Origin: Salinilacustrithrix flava
Lineage (GTDB): Bacteria > Actinomycetota > Acidimicrobiia > Acidimicrobiales > Salinilacustritrichaceae
Length of the DNA: 64,000 nucleotides
Assembly: GCF_041228405.1 (NCBI RefSeq)
Contig: NZ_CP133888.1
Location: 3,658,001 to 3,722,000 of the forward strand
Reading direction: 5' to 3'
Below the pieces are notes generated by a model that was not told the origin of the DNA, made no database searches, and was given only the letters and a program-made list of their open reading frames with translations. Within the stretch, counting starts at the first letter, position 1. Each line of letters starts with the position of its first letter. Positions 42,978 to 53,931 of the stretch are shown here, in pieces. A program made the translations under genes and the position numbers.

Positions 42978-44302
42978 CGTCCCCGTCCCTCGATGCCGAG
43001 GATCGATCTAGTCGTTCGGCCAACGATCTTCAGATCGAAGCCGAGGCTCTGGCGCCGGAGGTAGTGGAAGTCGTACTGCAGCTTCTCGAGCGCATCCCGC
43101 TCGTCGCCGGCGTAGCCGTACTTCACCTGCGCCCAGCCGGTCAGGCCGGGCCGCACCATGTGGCGCATGTCGTAGAAGGGCAGCTTCTCCACGAGCTCGG
43201 CAACGTAGCGGGGCTGCTCCGGCCGGGGGCCGACCAGGCTGAGATCGCCGCGGAGGATGTTCCAGACCTGGGGGAGCTCGTCCAGGTGGCTCTGTCGGAG
43301 CACCCGGCCGAACGAGGTGACCCGCGGGTCGTCCTCGGAGGTCCAGTCGGTCGGCGCCGACGCGTCGTCCCGCATCGAGCGGAACTTCAGGATGCGGAAC
43401 ACCGCTCCCCCGCGCCCGACGCGCTCCTGCGCGTAGAACAGCGGACCGCGGTTGGCGACGAGGTTGCCGATCGCCACGACCGGGATGGCGACGAGCAGCA
43501 CGACGACACCCACCACCCCGGCGGCCACGTCGACGATGCGCTTGGCCCGGCCGAACTGGATTCGGTGCACCTCACCGATGTCGAAGAACAGCGACATGCG
43601 GCCGAGATCGGCCACCGGGATCTTGCCCAGCCACTCCTCGTAGAACAGCGACTGCGTCCGCACCCGCACCCCGGTCTCGTGAAGCACCGCCGCCTGGTCC
43701 ACGATGCGCTCGTCGGCCTGGGCCGGCCCGCTCAGGACCAGCACGGTCGCCGCGTGCGCGTCCGCCGCAACCACGAGTGGACGTCGGTCGTCTCCAGTGT
43801 CGGCCGCATCCTCCTCGCACAGCTGCGCAACCACGGATGCCGGCTTCTCCGGGTTGCCGGCCAGCTCAGCCGTCAGCTCGGCGGCGAGCTCGGGCGGTCC
43901 GACGACGATGACGCGATCGCGACGTTCGAGGGACGTCCGGCCCGCGCCGGCGAGGGTCGACATGGCGTAGTACCAGGGCACCAGCAGCGCTGCGGCGCCG
44001 AAGACCACGAAGCGGGGCAGGAGGGCGTCGCCGACGAACAGCTGGACGACCGACATGGCCACGGCCCCGGAGAAGGACGCCATGAGCGAGGTCGGCAGCC
44101 GGCTCCGGAGCGTGCGGGGCACCTCTGGCAGGCCGAGGCCGTAGGCGGCCAGGCAGAGGAGGGCGATGTACGCGAAGGCCCAGGTAAACCGGGTCGACGT
44201 GGTGAAGTCGTAGTCACCTGCCGTGCTGGCGTGGTACTTGCCGAGCCCGAGGACGACGGCGACGACGCCGGCGTACATCACGGGTCGAGCCAGGCGCCTC
44301 AC
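42974..44302 (-). CDS. Initiating undecaprenyl-phosphate sugar-1-phosphate transferase (WbaP/exopolysaccharide type)
   Basis: A 442-residue membrane enzyme that starts glycan assembly by moving a sugar-1-phosphate onto undecaprenyl phosphate. The N-terminal ~110 residues carry about four hydrophobic segments, then a nucleotide-binding-like central domain (RVIVVGPPELAAELTAEL). The C-terminal catalytic domain is typical: RAKRIVDVAAGVVGVVVLL helix, FRILKFRSMRDDA, LRQSHLDELPQVWNILRGDL and SLVGPRPEQPRYV. It is the key entry enzyme of the island and leads an operon with two glycosyltransferases. Confidence 0.92.
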   Translation of the reverse strand: MRRLARPVMYAGVVAVVLGLGKYHASTAGDYDFTTSTRFTWAFAYIALLCLAAYGLGLPEVPRTLRSRLPTSLMASFSGAVAMSVVQLFVGDALLPRFVVFGAAALLVPWYYAMSTLAGAGRTSLERRDRVIVVGPPELAAELTAELAGNPEKPASVVAQLCEEDAADTGDDRRPLVVAADAHAATVLVLSGPAQADERIVDQAAVLHETGVRVRTQSLFYEEWLGKIPVADLGRMSLFFDIGEVHRIQFGRAKRIVDVAAGVVGVVVLLVAIPVVAIGNLVANRGPLFYAQERVGRGGAVFRILKFRSMRDDASAPTDWTSEDDPRVTSFGRVLRQSHLDELPQVWNILRGDLSLVGPRPEQPRYVAELVEKLPFYDMRHMVRPGLTGWAQVKYGYAGDERDALEKLQYDFHYLRRQSLGFDLKIVGRTTRSILGIEGRGR

Positions 44303-44344
44303 ACCTGGAGGTTACGGCAGAACCGGCACGCCCCTTGAGGACCG

Positions 44345-47200
<2,856 letters not shown>

Positions 47201-47238
47201 GAGGGACGAGGCTAGCGCCGGGTGCTGGCCACGGGTGG

Positions 47239-47250
47239 GAACATACGTTC
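47239..47250. promoter_or_regulatory. LexA-type SOS box upstream of uvrA
   Basis: The 12-base sequence GAACATACGTTC is a perfect match to the GAAC-N4-GTTC pattern used by LexA in many Gram-positive bacteria. It lies in the 65-base gap upstream of uvrA, 38 bases before the start codon, where LexA would block initiation. lexA itself is not in the window. Confidence 0.7.
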
Positions 47251-47265
47251 GTCTGGGGTGTCGGA

Positions 47266-48924
47266 TCAGTCCAGCTGATACCGGTGGTACACGAGGGGCA
47301 CGCCGAGGAACTCGAGGACATCCGAGCTCAACGGCGTCGCCTCGAGAACCGGTGGGTCGGTGGCTCGCGTCAAGACCGCGAAGGTCTCGAAGCCCGCCTC
47401 ACGCACCACCTCGACGGCCCCCTCGACGTCAGCGCCCCGACCGATGGACAGGTACAACCGGTCGTCGTACGCCGGCCCTGCTTCGCGCACGAAGAAGCCG
47501 TTGGTGGAGATCACCACGTCCTCCGGGCGCTCGGCGAGGTCCTCGAAGAAGTCGTCGACATCGTGCGAACGCTGCTGCAGCCACGCTGCGCCGAACACCG
47601 TGACGGCCACGGCGAATCCGACCAGGGCCAGGCGCGGGATGCGCGCTCCGTCCCGCTCGACCACCGCCACCACGCCGCACGTCGTGAGCAGCAGGGTCGG
47701 GACGAGGAGGTAGCGGCCACCCCACTGCGGCACTGCCCCGCCGGTGAGCTGGAAGGTCCAGATCAGCACGGTCATCACCACGGCCATCGTCAGGACGGTT
47801 GCCCGGTCCCGTTTGCGCCGGAGGAGCCCGGCGGCGGCAGCGAAGGGTGACGCAACCAGAGCGCCCGAAACGAACCCGAGCCCTGAGACGAAGGCGAGCA
47901 GGTAGACCCCGCCGGCCGCCACCAACGCGACGAGCGCTGCGCGCGGCTCACCACGCCGTCCCAGCGTGACCCCGAGCACGATGGCTCCCACGACCGCAGC
48001 GCCGAGCACGACGTTTCCCGGGTACTCGAAGCCGGGCAGCCCGAACCAGGTGATCAGGGCCTCCTCACCTCGCTCACCGAACTCGGTCCACCAGCGTCGC
48101 TGCGCCTGACCGGACACGCGGCTCGTCCGCCTGTTGCCGCCCAGGTCGACCTCGAGTGCAGCGTTGACGAGCCATGGCCCGGCGAAGCCGACGACGGCGA
48201 GCGCACCGGCGGCGAAGGCTGCACCCACCCGCCGACGGAGCAGCAACGCGAGACCGGTGACTCCGACCGAGACGAACGCGACCACGAAGGTCTCTGCCCG
48301 CATCGACGCCGACACGCCGAACGCGACGCCGGCCAGCACCGGCAACCACCACGCAGTCGAACCCTGGATGACCCGGAGCAGCAGCGCGATGGCGCCGAGC
48401 ATCAGCCCGGCCCCGACCGAGTGCTCCCAGAGGTCGAGCGAGTACACCAGGATCGGGCTGGCGAGCGCCGTGACCCAGAACGCCCACCAGCCCTCTCGTT
48501 CGCCGGCGAGGCGCCGGGCGATGTCCCGGCACGCGAGCGCGGCCAGGACGCCACCGAGCATGGGCAGCAGCAATGCCAGCCGGTAGCCGCCCAGCTCGTA
48601 GAGGGGTCGTGCGGCGATCAGCATCGGCAGCGTGGTGACGTTCACCCACTCGCCGTCTTCGTTCTGGCTGGTGTCGAAGAGCGGGTGGTAGTCGCCGTCG
48701 GGGTCCCACTCCTCGGCCCAGTAGCCGATGGCTGGACTGAACGTGTCCTCCTCGGCCATGCGGTCGAGGGTGATGACCTTGGCGCCGGTGTCGGTGCCGA
48801 GGTAGCCGCCCGTGCTGTTGAGCAGCGCGAGCGCGCCGTACACGGCGAGCACGACGAGAACCGCCACCCACGGTCGGCGCAGCATCGCGGTTGCGCGCGT
48901 GGAGCCCGCCGCCTCGGTCGTCAC
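47266..48924 (-). CDS. Polytopic membrane protein, probable GT-C-type glycosyltransferase
   Basis: A 552-residue protein with about eleven hydrophobic segments. The first extracytoplasmic loop (residues 40-95) holds GTDTGAKVITLDRM and HPLFDTSQNEDGEWVNVTT; acidic residues in this loop are usual for GT-C enzymes. A soluble C-terminal domain (about residues 455-552) ends LGVPLVYHRYQLD. It lies between uvrA and uvrB and is unlikely to be functionally linked to them. Substrate unknown. Confidence 0.6.
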   Translation of the reverse strand: MTTEAAGSTRATAMLRRPWVAVLVVLAVYGALALLNSTGGYLGTDTGAKVITLDRMAEEDTFSPAIGYWAEEWDPDGDYHPLFDTSQNEDGEWVNVTTLPMLIAARPLYELGGYRLALLLPMLGGVLAALACRDIARRLAGEREGWWAFWVTALASPILVYSLDLWEHSVGAGLMLGAIALLLRVIQGSTAWWLPVLAGVAFGVSASMRAETFVVAFVSVGVTGLALLLRRRVGAAFAAGALAVVGFAGPWLVNAALEVDLGGNRRTSRVSGQAQRRWWTEFGERGEEALITWFGLPGFEYPGNVVLGAAVVGAIVLGVTLGRRGEPRAALVALVAAGGVYLLAFVSGLGFVSGALVASPFAAAAGLLRRKRDRATVLTMAVVMTVLIWTFQLTGGAVPQWGGRYLLVPTLLLTTCGVVAVVERDGARIPRLALVGFAVAVTVFGAAWLQQRSHDVDDFFEDLAERPEDVVISTNGFFVREAGPAYDDRLYLSIGRGADVEGAVEVVREAGFETFAVLTRATDPPVLEATPLSSDVLEFLGVPLVYHRYQLD

Positions 48925-48975
48925 GTCGCCGAAGGTACTGGCGCCTGGGAGCGATCCCGGGGACCGGCCGCAGGA

Positions 48976-50997
48976 TCAGCTTGCCGCCACCGACCCCCGC
49001 TTCAGATCCTTGATCTCGTCGCGCAGGCGGGCGGCGTACTCGAAGCGCAGCTCTTCGGCGGCCTCGTGCATCTCCTCCTCGAGGGCGGCGATGAGGCGCT
49101 CGACGTCGTCCTGCGGCAGCTCGGTGAGCTCCTTGATGCGGTTGCGCTCGGCGGCGCTGCGCTTGCGCTTGTCCTTGTCAGGCAGCGCCGAGCCGGACGA
49201 GCCGCGCAGGAACTGCAGGATGTCGGTGACGGCCTTGCGGATCGTCTGCGGGTCGATCCCGTGCTCCTCGTTGTAGGCGATCTGGAGCTGGCGGCGGCGC
49301 TGGGTCTCACCGATGGCCCGGGTCATCGAGTCGGTGACCTGGTCGGCGTACATGATCACCTGGCCGTTCACGTTTCGAGCGGCGCGACCCATCGTCTGGA
49401 TCAGCGAGCTCTCGGAACGGAGGAAGCCCTCCTTGTCGGCGTCCAGGATGGCGACGAGCGACACCTCGGGCAGGTCGAGGCCCTCGCGGAGCAGGTTGAT
49501 GCCGACGAGCACGTCGAACTCGCCGAGGCGCAGCGAGCGGAGGATCTCGATGCGCTCGACCGTGTCGATGTTGGAGTGCAGGTAGCGGCAGCGCACGCCC
49601 TGCTCGAGCAGGTACTCGGAGAGATCCTCGGACATCTTCTTGGTGAGCGTGGTGATCAGCACCCGCTCGTCGGCCTCGATCCGGGCCTCGATCTGCTCCA
49701 TGATGTCGTCGATCTGGCCCTTGGTGGGCTTGACGATGACCTCGGGGTCGACCAGTCCGGTCGGACGCACGATCTGCTCCACCACGCGAGAGCTCTGCTG
49801 CAGCTCGTACGGCGAGGGCGTCGCTGAGACGAAGACCATCTGGTTGACGCGTTCCATGACCTCGTCGAAGCGCAGCGGACGGTTGTCGGCCGCCGAGGGC
49901 AGGCGGAACCCGTGGTCGATGAGGATCTGCTTGCGGCTGCGGTCGCCTTCGTACTGGCCGTGCAGCTGGGGCACGGCGACGTGGGACTCGTCGATCACGA
50001 CCAGGTAGTCGTCGGGGAAGAAGTCGAGCAGCGTGTACGGCGGCTCACCGGCGCTTCGGCCGTCGATCGGCGCCGAGTAGTTCTCGATGCCGTTGCAGTA
50101 GCCGACCTCCTGCATCATCTCGAGGTCGTACTGGGTTCGCATGCGGAGGCGCTGGGCCTCGAGCAGCTTGCCCTCCTTCTCGAACTTGGCCAGCTGCTGC
50201 TGCAGCTCGGCCTCGATGCGGATGGTGGCCTCGGCCAGGCGGTCCTCGCCGGCGACGTAGTGGGTGGCCGGGTAGATGGCCAGGTCCTGGTGCTCGGCCA
50301 CCTTCTCGCCGGTGAGCGAGTCGACCACGGTGATGGACTCGACCTCGTCGCCGAAGAACGTGATCCGCACGGATGACTCGTCGTAGGCGGGGTGCACCTC
50401 GAGCGTGTCGCCTCTGACCCGGAACTTCCCGCGGACGAGGTTCTGGTCGTTGCGGTCGTACTGCATGTCGACCAGCTTCCGGAGCATCTCGCGCTGGTCG
50501 TACTCCTCGCCCACCTGCACGTGGAGCAGGTTCTTGCGGTACTCGACCGGCGAACCGAGACCGTAGATGCACGAGACCGAGGCGACGACGATCACGTCTC
50601 GCCGGGTCAGGAGCGCAGAGGTGGCGGCGTGGCGGAGGCGGTCGATCTCGTCGTTGATGGACGAGTCCTTCTCGATGTAGGTGTCGCTCGAGGGCACGTA
50701 GGCCTCGGGCTGGTAGTAGTCGTAGTAGCTGACGAAGTACTCGACCTTGTTGTCCGGGAAGAACTCCCGGAACTCGCTGGCCAGCTGGGCGGCCAGGCTC
50801 TTGTTCGGGGCGATCACCAGGGTGGGACGCTGGGTCTGCTCGATGGTCCAGCCGATGGTGGCGCTCTTGCCCGAGCCGGTGATGCCGAGCAGCGTCTGGT
50901 ACCGCTCCCCCGCCCGGATGCCCTCGGTGAGCGAGTCGATCGCGGCGGGCTGGTCGCCGGCCGGCTTGTAGTCGGCCACCATGCGGAACTCGGGCAT
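48976..50997 (-). CDS. uvrB: Excinuclease ABC subunit B
   Basis: UvrB is the damage-verifying helicase-like subunit that recruits UvrC. The 673-residue protein has Walker A GITGSGKSATIGW near residue 40, the beta-hairpin region YYDYYQPEAYVPSSDTYIEK, DESHVAVPQ as motif II, helicase motifs VGINLLREGLDLPEVSLVA and QTMGRAARNVNGQVIMYAD, and the C-terminal UVR domain (ELRFEYAARLRDEIKDLK) that contacts UvrC. ATG 50997. No SOS-like box is seen in the 34 bases before coaE; it may be co-transcribed with coaE. Confidence 0.98.
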   Translation of the reverse strand: MPEFRMVADYKPAGDQPAAIDSLTEGIRAGERYQTLLGITGSGKSATIGWTIEQTQRPTLVIAPNKSLAAQLASEFREFFPDNKVEYFVSYYDYYQPEAYVPSSDTYIEKDSSINDEIDRLRHAATSALLTRRDVIVVASVSCIYGLGSPVEYRKNLLHVQVGEEYDQREMLRKLVDMQYDRNDQNLVRGKFRVRGDTLEVHPAYDESSVRITFFGDEVESITVVDSLTGEKVAEHQDLAIYPATHYVAGEDRLAEATIRIEAELQQQLAKFEKEGKLLEAQRLRMRTQYDLEMMQEVGYCNGIENYSAPIDGRSAGEPPYTLLDFFPDDYLVVIDESHVAVPQLHGQYEGDRSRKQILIDHGFRLPSAADNRPLRFDEVMERVNQMVFVSATPSPYELQQSSRVVEQIVRPTGLVDPEVIVKPTKGQIDDIMEQIEARIEADERVLITTLTKKMSEDLSEYLLEQGVRCRYLHSNIDTVERIEILRSLRLGEFDVLVGINLLREGLDLPEVSLVAILDADKEGFLRSESSLIQTMGRAARNVNGQVIMYADQVTDSMTRAIGETQRRRQLQIAYNEEHGIDPQTIRKAVTDILQFLRGSSGSALPDKDKRKRSAAERNRIKELTELPQDDVERLIAALEEEMHEAAEELRFEYAARLRDEIKDLKRGSVAAS

Positions 50998-51031
50998 GGA
51001 GCGACGATATCGACGTGGTGTGACCGGCCGG

Positions 51032-51649
51032 TCAGGCCGCGGCGAAGTCCCCCGCCTGGATCCGAGCCCACAGCTCGTCGACCTGGGGGCCGAGGTCGGC
51101 GACCGCCCCGGAGTTGTCGATCACCACATCCGCCATGGCGAGGCGGTCCTCCCTGCTGGACTGGCGGGCCATGCGGGCGCGTGCGTCGGCCTCGCTGAAG
51201 CCCCGGTGCTCGACGAGGCGCTCCACGGCCAGGTCGGGGTCCACGTCGACCACGATCGTCCCGGCCGTGTCGTACCTGCCCTTGCCCTCGACGAGGAGCG
51301 GCACGTCGAGGATGACGACGGCTTCGGTGTCGGCCAACCCGGCCAGCTGCTCGGCCATGCGGACGCCGACGGCCGGGTGGACGATGCCGTTGAGCTCGGC
51401 CAGCTTCTCCTCGTCGCCGAAGACGAGGTCGGCCACCGCCTGGCGGTCGAGCGTGCCGTCCGCCGCGACGATCCCGTCGCCGAACGCTTCGACCATGGCC
51501 TCGAACACGGGCTCGCCCGGCTGCTGCAGCTCGCGCACGATGCGATCGGCGTCGATGATCACCGCACCCTTCGCTTCGAGGAGGGCGGAGACGGTGGATT
51601 TCCCGGAGCCGATGCCGCCGGTGAGGCCGAGGACGAGCACGGCCGGCAC
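51032..51649 (-). CDS. coaE: Dephospho-CoA kinase
   Basis: Performs the last step of CoA synthesis, phosphorylating the ribose 3'-hydroxyl of dephospho-CoA. The 205-residue protein opens LVLGLTGGIGSGKSTVSALL, the CoaE P-loop, followed by IIDADRIVRELQQPGEPVFE with the catalytic aspartate and VILDVPLLVE. It sits 34 bases upstream of uvrB on the same strand. In many actinobacteria it directly follows rpsA; here rpsA is about 12 kb away across the Tad locus. GTG 51640 is an alternative start. Confidence 0.95.
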   Translation of the reverse strand: MPAVLVLGLTGGIGSGKSTVSALLEAKGAVIIDADRIVRELQQPGEPVFEAMVEAFGDGIVAADGTLDRQAVADLVFGDEEKLAELNGIVHPAVGVRMAEQLAGLADTEAVVILDVPLLVEGKGRYDTAGTIVVDVDPDLAVERLVEHRGFSEADARARMARQSSREDRLAMADVVIDNSGAVADLGPQVDELWARIQAGDFAAA

Positions 51650-51675
51650 CGTACCCCGGCGGCCGCAGACGGCCA

Positions 51676-51689
51676 GTTCCGTACGGAAC
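51676..51689. promoter_or_regulatory. 14-base palindrome between coaE and cpaB, candidate operator
   Basis: GTTCCGTACGGAAC is a perfect palindrome in the divergent region, 26 bases upstream of coaE and 109 bases upstream of cpaB. A close relative, GTTCCTGACAGGAAC, lies upstream of the first Flp pilin gene. The shared GTTCC and GGAAC arms suggest a common regulator for the Tad locus; coaE control is the alternative. Confidence 0.4.
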
Positions 51690-51798
51690 GGAGGGAACTA
51701 GTCACGTCAGGTGCACAGCAAATGACTCGGACGGGCCATGTTCTCCAAACCGGACAGTGCCGACAATCGGTCCAACCCCGCCAGCCGAGAGGACCCCC

Positions 51799-52629
51799 GT
51801 GCGCCAGCGTTCGAATCTGATCATCCTGTTCGGCATCGCCTTCTTCCTGATCGGCGGTGCCATCGTGTTCCTGGTCCTCAACGACGACGAGGACGAGCGC
51901 GCGACGGTCGCACCCGGCCAGGCCGAGGTCACCGTCTTCGTGGCCGCCCAGGACATCCCGGCCAACACCCTCGGCTCCGAGGTGATCGAGCAGGGCCTGC
52001 TCACCACCGACACCGTCGCCGGTGGCAGCCAGCCGGTGGGCGCGATCACGTCGGCGGCCGGCCTCGACAACCAGATCTTCGCCGTCGGCGTCTCCGAGGG
52101 CGACGTCATCACGACCTCCCAGCTCGCGGTCCGCTCGCTCTCCAACGTGTCCGTGCCCGAGGGCTACGACGGCGTGGCCGTCAGCCTGCCGTTCCTGAAC
52201 GGCGGCGCCGGATACGTGGCGCCCGGCGACATGGTGAACGTCTACGGCGTGTACGGCTCGGGCGACAGCGCCGCCGGCCTCGCCACACCGGACGGCGGCG
52301 CCGAGGTGCGCCTGCCCCGCACCGAGATGATCCTCACCAACGTGCTCGTGCTCGACGTGAGCGCCCAGGAGGGCCGCTCCATCGACAACGCCGCCCAGAC
52401 CCCCGAGGGCGAGACCACGGTCGGCCGCGCCGCCCAGGGCGCTCCCCTCACCTACCTGCTGGCGCTGCGTCCCACCGATGCCGAGCGCCTGATCCAGGTC
52501 ACCAGCTTCGCCGGCGCCTACGTCAGCCTCGCCGCCGACGGTGCGGCACCGGTGCCCGACACCCCGGGCAGTGACGGCGGCTCGGTCCTCGGACCGGTCT
52601 CCTCCGACAGCGCCGCCCCGCAGGGTTGA
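51799..52629 (+). CDS. cpaB: Flp pilus assembly protein CpaB/RcpC
   Basis: CpaB proteins are envelope-anchored pilus-assembly factors with a SAF domain. The 276-residue product has one N-terminal membrane helix (LIILFGIAFFLIGGAIVFLV, residues 6-25), an acidic linker, the SAF-like start TVFVAAQDIPANTLGSEVI and a following RcpC-type domain (VAPGDMVNVYGVYGSG). GTG 51799 is preferred because GAGAGGA precedes it by five bases. It is first in the Tad operon. A secretin partner is absent, as expected for a single-membrane cell. Confidence 0.85.
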   Translation: MRQRSNLIILFGIAFFLIGGAIVFLVLNDDEDERATVAPGQAEVTVFVAAQDIPANTLGSEVIEQGLLTTDTVAGGSQPVGAITSAAGLDNQIFAVGVSEGDVITTSQLAVRSLSNVSVPEGYDGVAVSLPFLNGGAGYVAPGDMVNVYGVYGSGDSAAGLATPDGGAEVRLPRTEMILTNVLVLDVSAQEGRSIDNAAQTPEGETTVGRAAQGAPLTYLLALRPTDAERLIQVTSFAGAYVSLAADGAAPVPDTPGSDGGSVLGPVSSDSAAPQG

Positions 52630-52661
52630 GGCATACGTTCTGACATGTGGTTGACGAACGG

Positions 52662-53912
52662 ATGAGCAAGATCCTGGTGCTCGATCGGGGCGACACGCTC
52701 GCGGAGCAGATCCGCGGGCTGTCGGACCAGTTCGACGAGGCGCCGAAGATCACGAGCTGCACGCGCATCGGCGCCGTGGGCGAGGTCCTCGAGGAGGACG
52801 GGCCCTTCGACGTGCTCGTCGCCGGTCCCAGCCTCGGGACGCGGTCGGGTCTGGCCCGGCTGCGAATCATCTCCGAGGAGCTCCCGGAGATGCGCATGGT
52901 GCTGGCCTTCTCCCGACGCCCCGACGCGTCGCTGCGCGACATCGTGCGCACCGGGGCCATCGACCTGCTGCAGCTGCCGGTCGAGGACGCCGACATCGTC
53001 GAGTCCCTCCAGCGGGCCGCATCGCTCGCCCGCCGGGCACCGGAGCCCTCGGTCATCGAGACGGTGGCGACGCCCGAGCCCGAGTCACTGGAGCCCAGGC
53101 CCAACCGACCCGGCATCGTCTACACGATCAGCTCCGCCACGGGCGGCTGCGGCAAGACCTTCTACGCCACCAACCTCGCCTGGTTCCTCCACAAGTGGAC
53201 CGGCAAGTCGGTGTGCATCGTGGACCTCGACCTGCAGTTCGGCGAGGTGTCCACCGCGCTGCGCCTGCGCCCGAAGTACACGATCTTCGACGCCCTCCAG
53301 CGCGAGGACGCGGACGAGTCGGACCTGCAGGCGCACATCGAGGAGTACATGGTCGTCCACGACACGGGCGTCCACGTGCTGGCCGCGCCGCGCGACCCGA
53401 GCGAGGCCGACCGCATCACCCCACCGGACGTCACCCGCATCCTCGAGGCCGTCCGCAACCGATTCGACTACGTGCTGGTCGACACCCCGCCGGCGCTGGC
53501 CGAGACGGTGCTCGCCGCGTTCGACCTGTCGGACCTGCTGTACGTGATGGCCACGCTCGACCTGCCGTCGGTGCGGAACATGAGCGTGTTCCTCTCGACG
53601 CTGGACCGGCTCCGCATCGACACCGACAACCTGCGCCTGGTGCTCAACAAGGCCGAGACCGACGTCGGAATCGACATCGACCAGGTCACCAAGCTGTTCC
53701 CGCAGGGCTTCGAGTCGATCCTCCCCTACGCCAAGGAGGTGAGCCGGTCCATCAACCTCGGCATGCCGGTGATGGCCGCCTCCCCCGACGCCGAGATCAG
53801 CCGGCTCATGGCCGGCGGCATGAAGCTCGTCCTCCCTGCGGACCTGCAGGCGCAGGTCACCCAGGAGACCGCCCCGAAGAAGGCCGGCCTGCGCCGCCTC
53901 TTCGGCAAGTGA
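52662..53912 (+). CDS. cpaE: Tad pilus ATPase-like localisation protein CpaE/TadZ
   Basis: A 416-residue protein with an N-terminal receiver-like domain (residues 1-120, SKILVLDRGDTLAEQIRGL) lacking a clear phosphoacceptor, and a ParA/MinD-type ATPase domain. The deviant Walker A reads SSATGGCGKTFYATNLA: the leading KGG lysine is replaced, as in TadZ proteins that localise the pilus rather than cycle as ParA. VCIVDLDLQFGE and YVLVDTPPAL follow. ATG 52662 is chosen over GTG 52647. It links the pilus machine to a cell position. Confidence 0.88.
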   Translation: MSKILVLDRGDTLAEQIRGLSDQFDEAPKITSCTRIGAVGEVLEEDGPFDVLVAGPSLGTRSGLARLRIISEELPEMRMVLAFSRRPDASLRDIVRTGAIDLLQLPVEDADIVESLQRAASLARRAPEPSVIETVATPEPESLEPRPNRPGIVYTISSATGGCGKTFYATNLAWFLHKWTGKSVCIVDLDLQFGEVSTALRLRPKYTIFDALQREDADESDLQAHIEEYMVVHDTGVHVLAAPRDPSEADRITPPDVTRILEAVRNRFDYVLVDTPPALAETVLAAFDLSDLLYVMATLDLPSVRNMSVFLSTLDRLRIDTDNLRLVLNKAETDVGIDIDQVTKLFPQGFESILPYAKEVSRSINLGMPVMAASPDAEISRLMAGGMKLVLPADLQAQVTQETAPKKAGLRRLFGK

Positions 53913-53931
53913 CCACCAGGAGGTCACCCGC

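Noticed and set aside
26568..44302. Insertion sequences or transposases around the glycan island
   Set aside because: No transposase motif or terminal inverted repeats were recognised; only composition and a pseudogene suggest exchange.
51676..51689. GTTCCGTACGGAAC as an SOS box
   Set aside because: The half-sites are in the opposite order to GAAC-N4-GTTC, so it does not fit LexA; kept only as an unknown palindrome.
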